The notes under the pieces: model-generated
Seen by the model: the letters and a program-made list of their open reading frames with translations, nothing else
What the model was told of the DNA's origin: nothing
The model's database searches: none
Translations under genes and position numbers: made by a program
In this document: one piece after another, positions 16,672 to 25,613 of the stretch
How the letters are laid out: each line of letters begins with the position of its first letter
How positions within the stretch are numbered: position 1 is the stretch's first letter
DNA from: CAWEFA01 sp963808135
GTDB lineage: Bacteria > Bacteroidota > Bacteroidia > Bacteroidales > DTGW01
Assembly: GCA_963808135.1 (NCBI GenBank)
Contig: CAWEFA010000034.1
Location: 1 to 64,000 of the forward strand
Length of the DNA: 64,000 nt
Reading direction: 5' to 3'

Positions 16672-17838
16672 ATGGAAAATTATGATAATAATAAACTCAT
16701 AGCCAAAACATTCTACGGATTAGAAAATGTTTTGGCCAATGAATTAATTACCATTGGCGCAAAAAACATAGAAATTGCAAACCGTGCAGTTTATTTTTCC
16801 GGTAACAAAGAAATGATGTATGGTTCAAATTATAAGCTCCGTACAGCAATATGCATTCTAAAACCCATTACCAAATTTCAAGTAAAAAATTATGAGGAAC
16901 TATATAATAAAGTTTTTAAGTTTGACTGGAGCAAAATAATTGACATTAATAAAACGTTTGCCATTGAATCTACGGTATATTCAACAATTTTCAGACATTC
17001 GCATTATGCGGCACAAAAAACCAAAGATGCAATTGTTGACCAGTTCCGGAAAAGAACGAATAAACGTCCAAACATCGATGCAATAAACCCTGACATACTA
17101 ATAAACCTGTACATTTCCGAAAACAAATGTGTCCTTTCTTTAAATAGTTCAGGCGAACCATTATTTAAAAGAGGTTATAGAATTGCATCACAAGAAATGC
17201 CTTTGAATGAAGTCCTCGCTGCAGGATTAATAAAACTTTCAGGTTGGAACGCCGGACAAAACCTTATCGACCCAATGTGCGGCACAGGGACAATTTTAAT
17301 CGAGGCAGCTTTAATGGCTAATAACATCCAACCAGGAATTTTCAGAAAAAAATTCGGGTTTGAAAACTGGCCTGATTTTGATAATGTTATTTTTGAAAAA
17401 GTAAAGTCCGACGAAAATAAAAAACTGGTTTCGAGAACCGGCTTTTACGGCGCTGATATTTCTGCAAAGGCCATTGACATTGCCTCTCAAAATATAAAAA
17501 ATGCACTTGTCGATAATAATATAGATATAAAAAATATTGAATTCGGGCAATATGAACCATTGGTCAATTCAGGTGTTATAATTACCAATCCACCTTATGG
17601 GATACGTCATAAAAAAGATGACATTAATAATTTTTACAAATCGATTGGGGATACTTTAAAAAATAAATATAGGAATTTTGAAGCATGGATATTAACATCG
17701 AATCTTGAAGCAATGAAATATATAGGTTTACATCCTTCAAAAAAAATAAAACTGATGAATGCTTCATTGGAATGTACATTTAACAAATACGAAATTTACG
17801 AAGGGACAAAAAAAACAAAAGAGAAACCAATACTTTAA
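16672..17838 (+). CDS. THUMP-domain rRNA/RNA guanine-N2 methyltransferase, RlmL-like
   Basis: A 388-residue methyltransferase of the COG0116 family. The N-terminal ferredoxin-like and THUMP domain (about 1-165, e.g. AKTFYGLENVLANEL) binds RNA. The C-terminal Rossmann domain has DPMCGTGTILIEAALMA near 199-215 as motif I and TNPPYG at 305-310 as the catalytic motif IV. This corresponds to the N-terminal half of E. coli RlmL (23S rRNA m2G2445), without the RlmK half. In Bacteroidota the short form is usual. The gene is preceded by 129 bases of AT-rich sequence without a clear promoter. Confidence 0.85.
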   Translation: MENYDNNKLIAKTFYGLENVLANELITIGAKNIEIANRAVYFSGNKEMMYGSNYKLRTAICILKPITKFQVKNYEELYNKVFKFDWSKIIDINKTFAIESTVYSTIFRHSHYAAQKTKDAIVDQFRKRTNKRPNIDAINPDILINLYISENKCVLSLNSSGEPLFKRGYRIASQEMPLNEVLAAGLIKLSGWNAGQNLIDPMCGTGTILIEAALMANNIQPGIFRKKFGFENWPDFDNVIFEKVKSDENKKLVSRTGFYGADISAKAIDIASQNIKNALVDNNIDIKNIEFGQYEPLVNSGVIITNPPYGIRHKKDDINNFYKSIGDTLKNKYRNFEAWILTSNLEAMKYIGLHPSKKIKLMNASLECTFNKYEIYEGTKKTKEKPIL

Positions 17839-18004
17839 AGCAATATTTTTTAAAAATGTGAACAAATATTTAAAAAAATATAATTTTAATAAAGCAATCA
17901 AAACATTTGACAATTATTGCCTTATACTTGTAGCTTAAAATTTAATTTATAAATATCTTAAAATATATTAAAAGAGGTTATGTTTTCTAAAGAAATAATT
18001 TTGT

Positions 18005-18012
18005 TATATTTG
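18005..18012 (+). promoter_or_regulatory. Bacteroidota -7 box for siaB-siaC
   Basis: TATATTTG matches TAnnTTTG; a TTTT run about 20 bases upstream (17983-17986) may be the -33 element. Transcription would begin near 18,019, giving a leader of about 40 bases before the ATG at 18058. Confidence 0.45.
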
Positions 18013-18057
18013 TTGTAATAATATAAAATACTAACTATACAAACCAGAATAACTTAT

Positions 18058-18606
18058 ATGTCTTTTAATATTGATGAATATTACAATATGCTTCATAATG
18101 GAGAGGTTTTATTTGAATATAAGGGAACTGTATCTGCTGAATGGATAAATGGCGTTCTGGAAAATATAGAAAATAAACTTGATGCCGTTAATGAGGATCC
18201 TAAAATTAAGAAGAAGATGTATAATGTTCTGGTAGAAGGGCTTCAAAATTTATTTCATCATATTGAAGAACTCCCGGAAGACCTTCGAGGCAAATACAAT
18301 TCAAAATTTGGTGTGTTTGTAGTTAAAAAGTTCGAGAGTGGCTATAAAGTTTCAATGGGTAATTTTATAACTACATCCAAGATAAAATATCTCAAGGATA
18401 AAATTGATAAAATTAATTCCCTTAATGTTGAAGAACTAAAAGATATGTACAAATTTATTTTAAACCATCAGAAACTATCTGCGAAAGGCGGCGGTGGTTT
18501 AGGGTTAATTGATATGGCAAGAAAAACAGGCAATAAACTTGAATATGATTTTTATGATTATAATGATGAATTCAGTTTCTTTAATCTTGATGTAAAAATA
18601 AATTAA
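18058..18606 (+). CDS. siaB: SiaB family protein kinase
   Basis: A 182-residue GHKL-type protein of the SiaB family (DUF6272). In Pseudomonas SiaB phosphorylates SiaC and so controls the diguanylate cyclase SiaD. The ATP-site N-box is visible as NVLVEGLQNLFHHIEE (56-71, Glu60 and Asn64). The G-box is AKGGGGLGLIDMARKTG (141-157). The next gene, 34 bases downstream, is its substrate partner siaC, so the pair is an operon behind the TAnnTTTG box at 18005. Neither the phosphatase (SiaA) nor the cyclase (SiaD) is nearby, so the output in this organism is unknown. Confidence 0.85.
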   Translation: MSFNIDEYYNMLHNGEVLFEYKGTVSAEWINGVLENIENKLDAVNEDPKIKKKMYNVLVEGLQNLFHHIEELPEDLRGKYNSKFGVFVVKKFESGYKVSMGNFITTSKIKYLKDKIDKINSLNVEELKDMYKFILNHQKLSAKGGGGLGLIDMARKTGNKLEYDFYDYNDEFSFFNLDVKIN

Positions 18607-18639
18607 TAATTAATAATAAAATAACTATATAAAAAACAT

Positions 18640-19020
18640 ATGGAACCATTAAATATAGAAGGAACCGCAAAAACCCCTAATGTTAAATTTGACAGCGCCC
18701 AAGGTACGATAGAAATAAAAGGAAGATCTATTCCCGAAAATTCTATTGAATTTTATAAACCTCTTGTTGATTGGCTTGAAGATTATAGTAAAGGCCCTTC
18801 ATCGCTTACGAAGGTAAATATTCAACTTGAATATTTCAACACGAGTTCTTCAAAGTGTATACTCGATGTTTTCAAAAAACTCGAAACAATTTATAAAGCT
18901 AAAAATGAAGTTATAATAAATTGGTTTTATGAAGAAGATGATGAAGATATGCTTGAAGCTGGTGAAGATTATGAATCAATTATTCGGGTTCCGTTTAAAA
19001 TGATTGAAATTGTTGATTAA
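18640..19020 (+). CDS. siaC: SiaC family regulatory phosphoprotein
   Basis: A 126-residue DUF1987 protein. In Pseudomonas SiaC binds and activates a diguanylate cyclase when unphosphorylated and is switched by phosphorylation on a threonine. The conserved stretch LEYFNTSSSKCILDVFKKLE occupies residues 63-82, with Thr68 at the expected phosphorylation position. The acidic C-terminal part (EEDDEDMLEAGEDYE) is usual. Co-transcribed with siaB. Confidence 0.87.
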   Translation: MEPLNIEGTAKTPNVKFDSAQGTIEIKGRSIPENSIEFYKPLVDWLEDYSKGPSSLTKVNIQLEYFNTSSSKCILDVFKKLETIYKAKNEVIINWFYEEDDEDMLEAGEDYESIIRVPFKMIEIVD

Positions 19021-19148
19021 ACAGATAAAAATCCAAGACTATTATCTGTTTAATTAAAAAGGAATAGTTCTTTCTATCCTTTCAAAGATTTTGTCATTTA
19101 TTGTTAATTAATCCTATTCTTCCTAATAAGAAATAAATTTAATCTTCA

Positions 19149-20789
19149 TTATTTTAAAAGAATTATTTTTCGCGTAAGAATAAATTGTTTTGATTCAACC
19201 CTGCAAAAATAAATTCCAGCCAACACCTTGTTAGAAGCCATATCTGTACCATCCCATATTAATGAATTTTTACTATCAACGTTTACACTTGAAAGTATTT
19301 TAACTAATTTACCGTCAATGGCAAATATTTCCACCGATAAAAGATTTGAGCTATTGGGCAAGTTCGATATTGTTATTTTATTGTTGAATGGGTTCGGATA
19401 TAATAAAATATCAGCCGAACCTATATTGTTTGTTTTAATATAAACCGGGTATTTATTAAAGTAGAACCCAACCGTATCGGAGTTAACTTCTATTCCGCTA
19501 TCAAATGCGTTTGTAGCAAACCTGTTAAACTGACCGGTCTTTCCTGCAAATATAGCAATGGTATCTTTAACAAAAGCGTAGTATATATTGTCCACTTTAT
19601 ATGTTTTTGTTCCTGCTACTGCCGGACCAGTGAATGAATATATTTGTTCTTCATGTTGAGGTGCAACATGCATATTTACTCTTGATTCATTTGTTCGTTC
19701 CGCATAAAGAATTGGCGCATGCCTGTATCCATGATATTTCAATGCTTTGAATTCATAAAGATTAATGCTGTCGCCAGCGCTGTTAGATAACGATGTTATT
19801 GTAAGTTTTATATATCGCATAGGTTTTGGGGCTATGTTGTCTGTGCTATATGCTTTAATCGTATCATTTCTTGCCGACTGGTCAACAACAGTATTCCAGA
19901 TCGATGAATCTAATGAACTTTCGATTGTATATTGAAACCCTTTGTTTTTATCACCTGCAAAAAATAGTTGGAAATTATCTATCGAATCAATTGCACCAAT
20001 ATCAATTGTAACCCATGCAGGTAAAGTTCCTATGCTCCATTTTGAAGATAAACTGCCATCTATGAGTGAGTCCTGAACTGTACCACCTGACGCAGTAATT
20101 TTCTTTTTAAATAAAACATTCTGATCGGTATACGCTTTTGTCTTAGTTTTTGTAAACAGTTCGTAATATATTTTAGCCAGGAAATATGCCCCGCCAATAT
20201 TCGGGTGAATTCCATCATACGATAAATTTGGATAATAGGCTGTTGTATCATAAAGATCAACCAGGTTAACCCCTTTATCCTGGGCAACCTGTTTAATAAT
20301 CGGATTAATTTGGCCAGAAATTACTTTGTCGGTAATGTTATATAAATTTTTAAAAACTTTTGATGGGCAGGCAATCCAAATTTCAGGTTTTGAGGATAGT
20401 TGTTCAAAAGTATCTATCATTGAAACATAATCAGAATAAAAATCAGCTTTATATTTCCAGTTGTTAGCTTTACTATCATTTGTGCCTAATTCAATAATCA
20501 CTTTCTGAGGTAAAAAATTTAACGCATCTTTAAATTTTGATGTATTCCAATAAGGCAAATCACCACTTTTAAGCATGGTCGTCCCTGATACTCCAAAGTT
20601 TATAACATTCCATTTTGCTCCAAGCATAACGCCAAGTTGGACGGGATAACTTTCAATATTTTCAACAAGGCCAACGCCTTCAGTAATACTGTTTCCAATG
20701 CAGGCTACCCTAATAGTATCCTGGGCAATAATAAGGTAATGGCACGACAGGCACAAACTTAATGCGCTAATTAGTAATATTTTTTTCAT
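19149..20789 (-). CDS. secreted SGNH/GDSL hydrolase with F5/8 C-like domain and type IX secretion tail
   Basis: 546 residues with a signal peptide (MKKILLISALSLCLSCHYL, cleavage after about IIAQ). The SGNH esterase domain (about 24-225) has block I GNSITEG with nucleophile Ser34, block III GTND near 102-105 and block V YDGIHPN with Asp192 and His195. A discoidin-like (F5/8 type C) carbohydrate-binding domain follows (about 235-355; VTIDIGAIDSIDNFQLFF, MRYIKLTITSL). A linker and then a C-terminal sorting domain (about 460-546) start with LYPNPFNNKITI and end in RKIILLK, marking type IX secretion. Likely an acetyl-esterase on surface or environmental polysaccharide. Confidence 0.85.
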   Translation of the reverse strand: MKKILLISALSLCLSCHYLIIAQDTIRVACIGNSITEGVGLVENIESYPVQLGVMLGAKWNVINFGVSGTTMLKSGDLPYWNTSKFKDALNFLPQKVIIELGTNDSKANNWKYKADFYSDYVSMIDTFEQLSSKPEIWIACPSKVFKNLYNITDKVISGQINPIIKQVAQDKGVNLVDLYDTTAYYPNLSYDGIHPNIGGAYFLAKIYYELFTKTKTKAYTDQNVLFKKKITASGGTVQDSLIDGSLSSKWSIGTLPAWVTIDIGAIDSIDNFQLFFAGDKNKGFQYTIESSLDSSIWNTVVDQSARNDTIKAYSTDNIAPKPMRYIKLTITSLSNSAGDSINLYEFKALKYHGYRHAPILYAERTNESRVNMHVAPQHEEQIYSFTGPAVAGTKTYKVDNIYYAFVKDTIAIFAGKTGQFNRFATNAFDSGIEVNSDTVGFYFNKYPVYIKTNNIGSADILLYPNPFNNKITISNLPNSSNLLSVEIFAIDGKLVKILSSVNVDSKNSLIWDGTDMASNKVLAGIYFCRVESKQFILTRKIILLK

Positions 20790-21151
20790 TATAACAAAAT
20801 TTAGTTGTTATTAATTATAATGGGACATTCCTACTGCGGATTTTACAAGCATTGCAAAGATGCTGCTTACAAAATCAATATATTAATAAGTTTTTTTTAA
20901 TACCTTTTAAACTGACGTTTTTAAAATTAAAATAATAAATTTTTATAAATTTAATTAAAATCAGAATTCATGTATGTGAAAAAAATTGCATTTATATAGA
21001 TTCCTTTTCGCAATTTTTAATAAAAAAATGTATATTCTGTAATTTATTGAATATTAATTTAAGTTTTATTTACATAGTTGTAAATTCTTAATAAATTATT
21101 TTCTAACCATTAAGCAGGAAAAGCAACAAGCCAAATACCGAATGATAACAT
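20790..21151. other. AT-rich intergenic region, no gene seen
   Basis: 362 bases between two minus-strand genes. It is very AT-rich with A and T runs. I find no supported protein gene, tRNA or strong hairpin. It probably contains the promoter of the SGNH hydrolase at its left end (an imperfect TAAATTTTG on the minus strand near 20,800) and untranslated sequence downstream of the metallopeptidase. Confidence 0.5.
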
Positions 21152-22836
21152 CTAATCTACAAACTGTGCGGCATAATATTTTGGAGTTAGTTTTTCGCCT
21201 GTAGCGCGTTCAATCATATCGTTCCAAAAATATTTATCACCCGGGCCGAAAACATATTTCTTAAGATAATGGCCAACTTCGGGTTTATTGTAAAAACTGA
21301 TTGCCATGAAACCTGCATTGCTTTTAATAATATTGTTGCAAAGATAATGCTGCAATTGCGATGCAAATAGCTCGCCTAAAAGATAGTTGTGATAATAACA
21401 CGGCGATGTTGCTATATGAATCTTTGTAGCCCAGTCCGGTTTGTTTCGACCTTCCGGTTTTCTTATCATTTGATATTTTTCAACAAGATTCCACCAAAGC
21501 TGGTTCAAATCCTGGTCGGGATTCTCATACATGCTTTTTTCAAAACGGTACATTACCTGAGCCCAACGGCTAAAAACAAGCTGTTCCATGCGCATCCTTT
21601 TATAACAATCAGTCGCAATTTTATTTTTTTCATTATCGGTTATGTTCACCAAATCCTGTATCCATTGTGGATTCGTGTACATTCTGCCAAACATCATGGC
21701 AATGGCTTCGGTGGTAAAAATATGCGCCGGCTGCCTGAGGGCAAATGGTAATCCGCGATCAATAAATTTGAAATATACCGCATGCCCGAATTCATGCAAC
21801 ATAGTATTCATCCAATATGCATTGGGCTTGATATTGCATAGAACCCGAATATCGCCTTCTTCATCAATGTCCGTACAAAATGCATGCTGATTTTTCCCTG
21901 GTTTCTCATACAAATCGCTTTTCTTTAACATATCGTCTAATGGAAGGTCGATGCTTTTATAATATTCGCTTGTAAGTTTTTCAAGATCATGGTTTTTAAA
22001 ATATTTATCCAAATCGACTTTATATATTTTAGGCGCCTCCTGGAAATACCTGTTCTGATAATGCCACGGCATAAGCCGGCTTTTTTCAATATGGTTAATG
22101 GCAGCCAGCGTTGAATCAATATCGGATTTGACTTTCTCGAACGAGCCCCGTGTAAGGGAATCGAGCTCGTTAAAAAGTTTGTTTATTTCTTCGGTTCCTG
22201 GTCGTTGGTTTTTAGGCTCATTTCGTGGTAATTATTAAAACCGAGCGCTTTAGCAAGCTGGTTTCTTTTTTTTACCAATGCAATAACATCGGCGGCAACA
22301 AACGGGCCAATTTCTTTATGTGCTTCCCAGGCTACCTGCAATTCGTTACTATTATTAGAAGTTTGAAGTATCGATTCAATTTCATTATCCGTTAATTTTT
22401 TACCCCGAACATCGGCCCTGAAATTGTTATATTTCTTCTCAATTGCAGTTTCCATTTCAATTATTTCTTCGAGAAGCTTAATATCGGCCTGGTTTGAAAG
22501 ATAATTCAGATACAATACATGCAATTGCTGGGACAAAAGAGTATCGGTAACCAATCCCGAATCCTTGATTTTTTTAAGTTTATTAAAATCCTCACGATTG
22601 GAAAGAAACTTTGTGTATTTCTTTTCCAACAATTCCGATTTTGCAAAATCAGAATCATTACCTGTTATACTTGCCTGCCACGAAGCCAGGTTCAACTCTT
22701 TTGACAGCGGCGCTATCACCGAATCGTAATGCGCGATAAATTCTTTTAATTCATTTTCCATTTCTCTCTTTTTATTTTTACACGAAGTAGTAATCAGCGC
22801 AACCAGGCCGAACGAAATTAGCAATTTTCTTGTCAT
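21152..22836 (-). CDS. M2-family-like zinc peptidyl-dipeptidase lipoprotein, one frameshift
   Basis: The N-terminal part begins at ATG 22836 with a lipoprotein signal (lipobox LITTSC). The frame breaks near 22,192-22,196: the first frame stops just after NDQEP, while the neighbouring frame continues EEINKLFNELDSLTRGSFEKV and leads into the catalytic half. Joined length is about 561 residues. The zinc site is LHEFGHAV (HExxH) with a downstream Glu in TTEAIAMMFGR, the arrangement of gluzincins, and helical surroundings and size resemble ACE-like M2 peptidases of Bacteroidota. It would trim dipeptides from peptides at the cell surface or periplasm. Its start overlaps the ligA stop by 4 bases (ATGA), so it is translationally coupled to ligA. 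Confidence 0.78.
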
Positions 22837-25376
22837 ATATTTTGGTTTATCATTTTAATAAATTCGTCTTCGCTAATAATCTTAATATGCAACTCCGTTG
22901 CTTTTTGAAGTTTGCCCGGCCCCATATTTTCACCGGCAAGGATGAATGCGGTATTTTTTGAAACTGAATCGGTTTTTTTGCCGCCATGCATTTCAACAAG
23001 CCGCTCGAGTTCCTTCCTTCTTTCAGAAGTTGAAAAGCTACCGCTGACAACAATAGATTTTCCTGCCAATACATTAGATTTTAAACCTTCTCCTTCCTTT
23101 TCCTTAACAGAAAATTGAAGCCCTGCAATTTTTAACCTATCGATAATGTTAACATTGTCTTTATCGGCAAAAAACCTGACAACTGAATTTGCCATAACCT
23201 CGCCAAACTCATACATGTTTGAAATTTGATCGGCTTCGGCATTCATCAGGAAATTTATATCACGAAAAGCAAATGCCAGTTTTTTTGCCGCAACTTCGCC
23301 GATATTGCGGATTCCAAGTGCATACAATACCCTTTCAAATGGCACCTGCTTCGACGATTCAATCCCCTTAATCATATTCTCAACAGTTTTTGTTTCGAAA
23401 CTGACAATATTGTAGGTGTTGAGTTGTTTTAAAAATCTCGCTTCTTTTTTTATAAATTCAATAATATTTTTTATTGCGGTTTCAGATAGCTCTTGAATGG
23501 AAGACAAACTATCATTGGCTGCTTTTGAAAAATAATAATTTTTTTTAAAATGTTTGGAGAGTTGATTTGCCAGGTGCCGGTCAATTTCTGGAATGCCAAA
23601 TGAATAAATGACATCGCATAATGGAATGAGTTCATTAAAACCCGAACTGCCGTTAAAGAGATCCATTTGCTGCGGCAAAAGCATTTCAAGGTTCAAACGT
23701 TTGCTTTGGATCAAACTAATAACTTTTTTTATTTTTGAAGAATCTAAATCGTTAACTGTTCTCAGTTTTGCTTCGGTTACCACGATTAACTTATCAGGGC
23801 CGTTGAACTCTTTTGCAATTGCCGTAGCTGCTTTAATGCCAATACCGTCGAGCAAAGCATAAATATATCTCGAATAGGGAATTTGTTCAATTTCTTCCGG
23901 GAATTCATTATTAAGCGATTCCAGTCCGGTTAATTCATTTTTGTACAATGGCAGATCGTACAAATCGGCAACATTTTTTATAAATTTTTTCTCGTAAAGA
24001 ATTTCTATTTTGCCTTCGCCCAGGCTTTCAATGTTCATGGCTTTCCTGGAGATAAAATGTTCTATTTTTCCCTTTATCTGTGGCGGACAATCTTTTTCGT
24101 TCGGACAAAAATGCCTTGCTTCGCCTTCATTGCGCTGAAGCCTTGTGCCACATTCGGGACAATGGGTTATGAAATTAATTTTCTGAGATGCTGCTTGCCT
24201 TTTGTTAATATCAACGCCAACAATTTTCGGGATTATCTCGCCTCCTTTTTCAATGAAAACAATATCATTATAATGCAAATCGAGCAAAGCTATCTGATCG
24301 GCATTATGCAAAGTTGCCCTTTTAACTGTGGTACCGGCCAGCAAAACCAGGCGCAGGTTTGCTACAGGGGTTATTGTTCCCGTGCGCCCAACCTGGTATG
24401 AAACCGAAAGCAAATCCGTAGTTACCTGCTCGGCTTTAAATTTATAAGCTATTGCCCATCGCGGTGATTTTGCCGTAAAGCCAAGCTGCTGCTGCTGCAC
24501 CAACGAATCAACTTTAATCACAACGCCGTCAATATCAAAAGGCAGGTTTTCGCGTTCCTTATTCCAGTATTCAATAAACTCCTGAACTTCTTCCAGGGAA
24601 GTGCACTTTTTAATATAATCAGGTATTTTGAAGCCCCATTCACGGGCAAACATGAGGTTTTCGTAATGCGAAACAGATGGTAAATTTTCAGAAAGCAAAT
24701 AATATAAATAGCAATCCAAGTTGCGTTTGGCCACTTCCGACGATTTCAATAATTTCAATGTTCCGGCAGCAGCATTGCGTGGATTGGCAAATGGTTCTTC
24801 GCCTTCGCCAACCCTTTCCCTGTTGAGCTTATCGAAAGCTTTATGCGTTAGTATAATTTCACCCCTGATTTCAAATTCATTTGGGATTCCTTTATAAGAA
24901 ATTTGAAGCGGAACAGATTTAATAGTACGCACATTATTTGTAACAATATCTCCTTTCTCTCCATCGCCGCGTGTTACAGCATAAGCAAGCCGGCCATATT
25001 CGTAAATAAGGCTTATGGAAACGCCATCGTATTTGAGCTCACAAACATATTCGTATTCTGAATTTAATATTTTTTTTACACGGTTGTCGAAATCTCTCAA
25101 TTCTTCTTCGGAATAGGTATTGCCTAAGGAAAGCATTGGGTATTTATGAGCGCGCTGTTCAAAAGTATTGTTAATATCGCTGCCCACACGTTGCGATGGC
25201 GAGTTTTCATCGAAAAATTCAGGATTTTCATGTTCAAGTGTTTCCAGTTCTTTTAAAAGGTTGTCGTATTCAAAATCATTGATAGCTGGGTGATTGAGAA
25301 CATAATAATTGTAGTTATGCCGTTCAAGTTCTTTTCTTAATGAATCAATTTTTTGTTTAACGGCTTGTTTATCCAT
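22833..25376 (-). CDS. ligA: NAD+-dependent DNA ligase, about 180 residues longer than usual
   Basis: Seals nicks using NAD+. In order: domain Ia, adenylation domain with nucleophile Lys115 in CELKYDGVS, OB fold, Cys4 zinc finger (CPECG at 406-410, then Cys424 and Cys430), helix-hairpin-helix region, and C-terminal BRCT domain (about 770-847). Usual LigA length is about 670; this one has 847. The extra residues (about 478-660) lie between the zinc finger and the canonical VLYALGIRNIGE hairpin region. They resemble it twice: YIYALLDGIGIKAATAIAKEF near 504-524 and VIYSFGIPEIDRHLANQLSKHF near 589-610. The hairpin module thus looks expanded to three units. The frame is open throughout, so this is not an indel artefact. 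Confidence 0.9.
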   Translation of the reverse strand: MDKQAVKQKIDSLRKELERHNYNYYVLNHPAINDFEYDNLLKELETLEHENPEFFDENSPSQRVGSDINNTFEQRAHKYPMLSLGNTYSEEELRDFDNRVKKILNSEYEYVCELKYDGVSISLIYEYGRLAYAVTRGDGEKGDIVTNNVRTIKSVPLQISYKGIPNEFEIRGEIILTHKAFDKLNRERVGEGEEPFANPRNAAAGTLKLLKSSEVAKRNLDCYLYYLLSENLPSVSHYENLMFAREWGFKIPDYIKKCTSLEEVQEFIEYWNKERENLPFDIDGVVIKVDSLVQQQQLGFTAKSPRWAIAYKFKAEQVTTDLLSVSYQVGRTGTITPVANLRLVLLAGTTVKRATLHNADQIALLDLHYNDIVFIEKGGEIIPKIVGVDINKRQAASQKINFITHCPECGTRLQRNEGEARHFCPNEKDCPPQIKGKIEHFISRKAMNIESLGEGKIEILYEKKFIKNVADLYDLPLYKNELTGLESLNNEFPEEIEQIPYSRYIYALLDGIGIKAATAIAKEFNGPDKLIVVTEAKLRTVNDLDSSKIKKVISLIQSKRLNLEMLLPQQMDLFNGSSGFNELIPLCDVIYSFGIPEIDRHLANQLSKHFKKNYYFSKAANDSLSSIQELSETAIKNIIEFIKKEARFLKQLNTYNIVSFETKTVENMIKGIESSKQVPFERVLYALGIRNIGEVAAKKLAFAFRDINFLMNAEADQISNMYEFGEVMANSVVRFFADKDNVNIIDRLKIAGLQFSVKEKEGEGLKSNVLAGKSIVVSGSFSTSERRKELERLVEMHGGKKTDSVSKNTAFILAGENMGPGKLQKATELHIKIISEDEFIKMINQNI

Positions 25377-25613
25377 AAAAAAATTTTTAGTAAAGATAAA
25401 TAAAATGAAACTACTGTAGATTAACGAATATCAAAGATTGAAATGGTTTTTTCCTATTAAATTAGATTATGCAGACATGCGCGTTGCCTGTGCGCCAATA
25501 CTGCATGTTTATTAGCTGTTTCAGTTTTTAATGTTTCCGTATTGCTATATTTGCAGAATAATATAGATTCGGCAGAATTATAATATTTGCTGGATTATCG
25601 AATTACCTTATTT

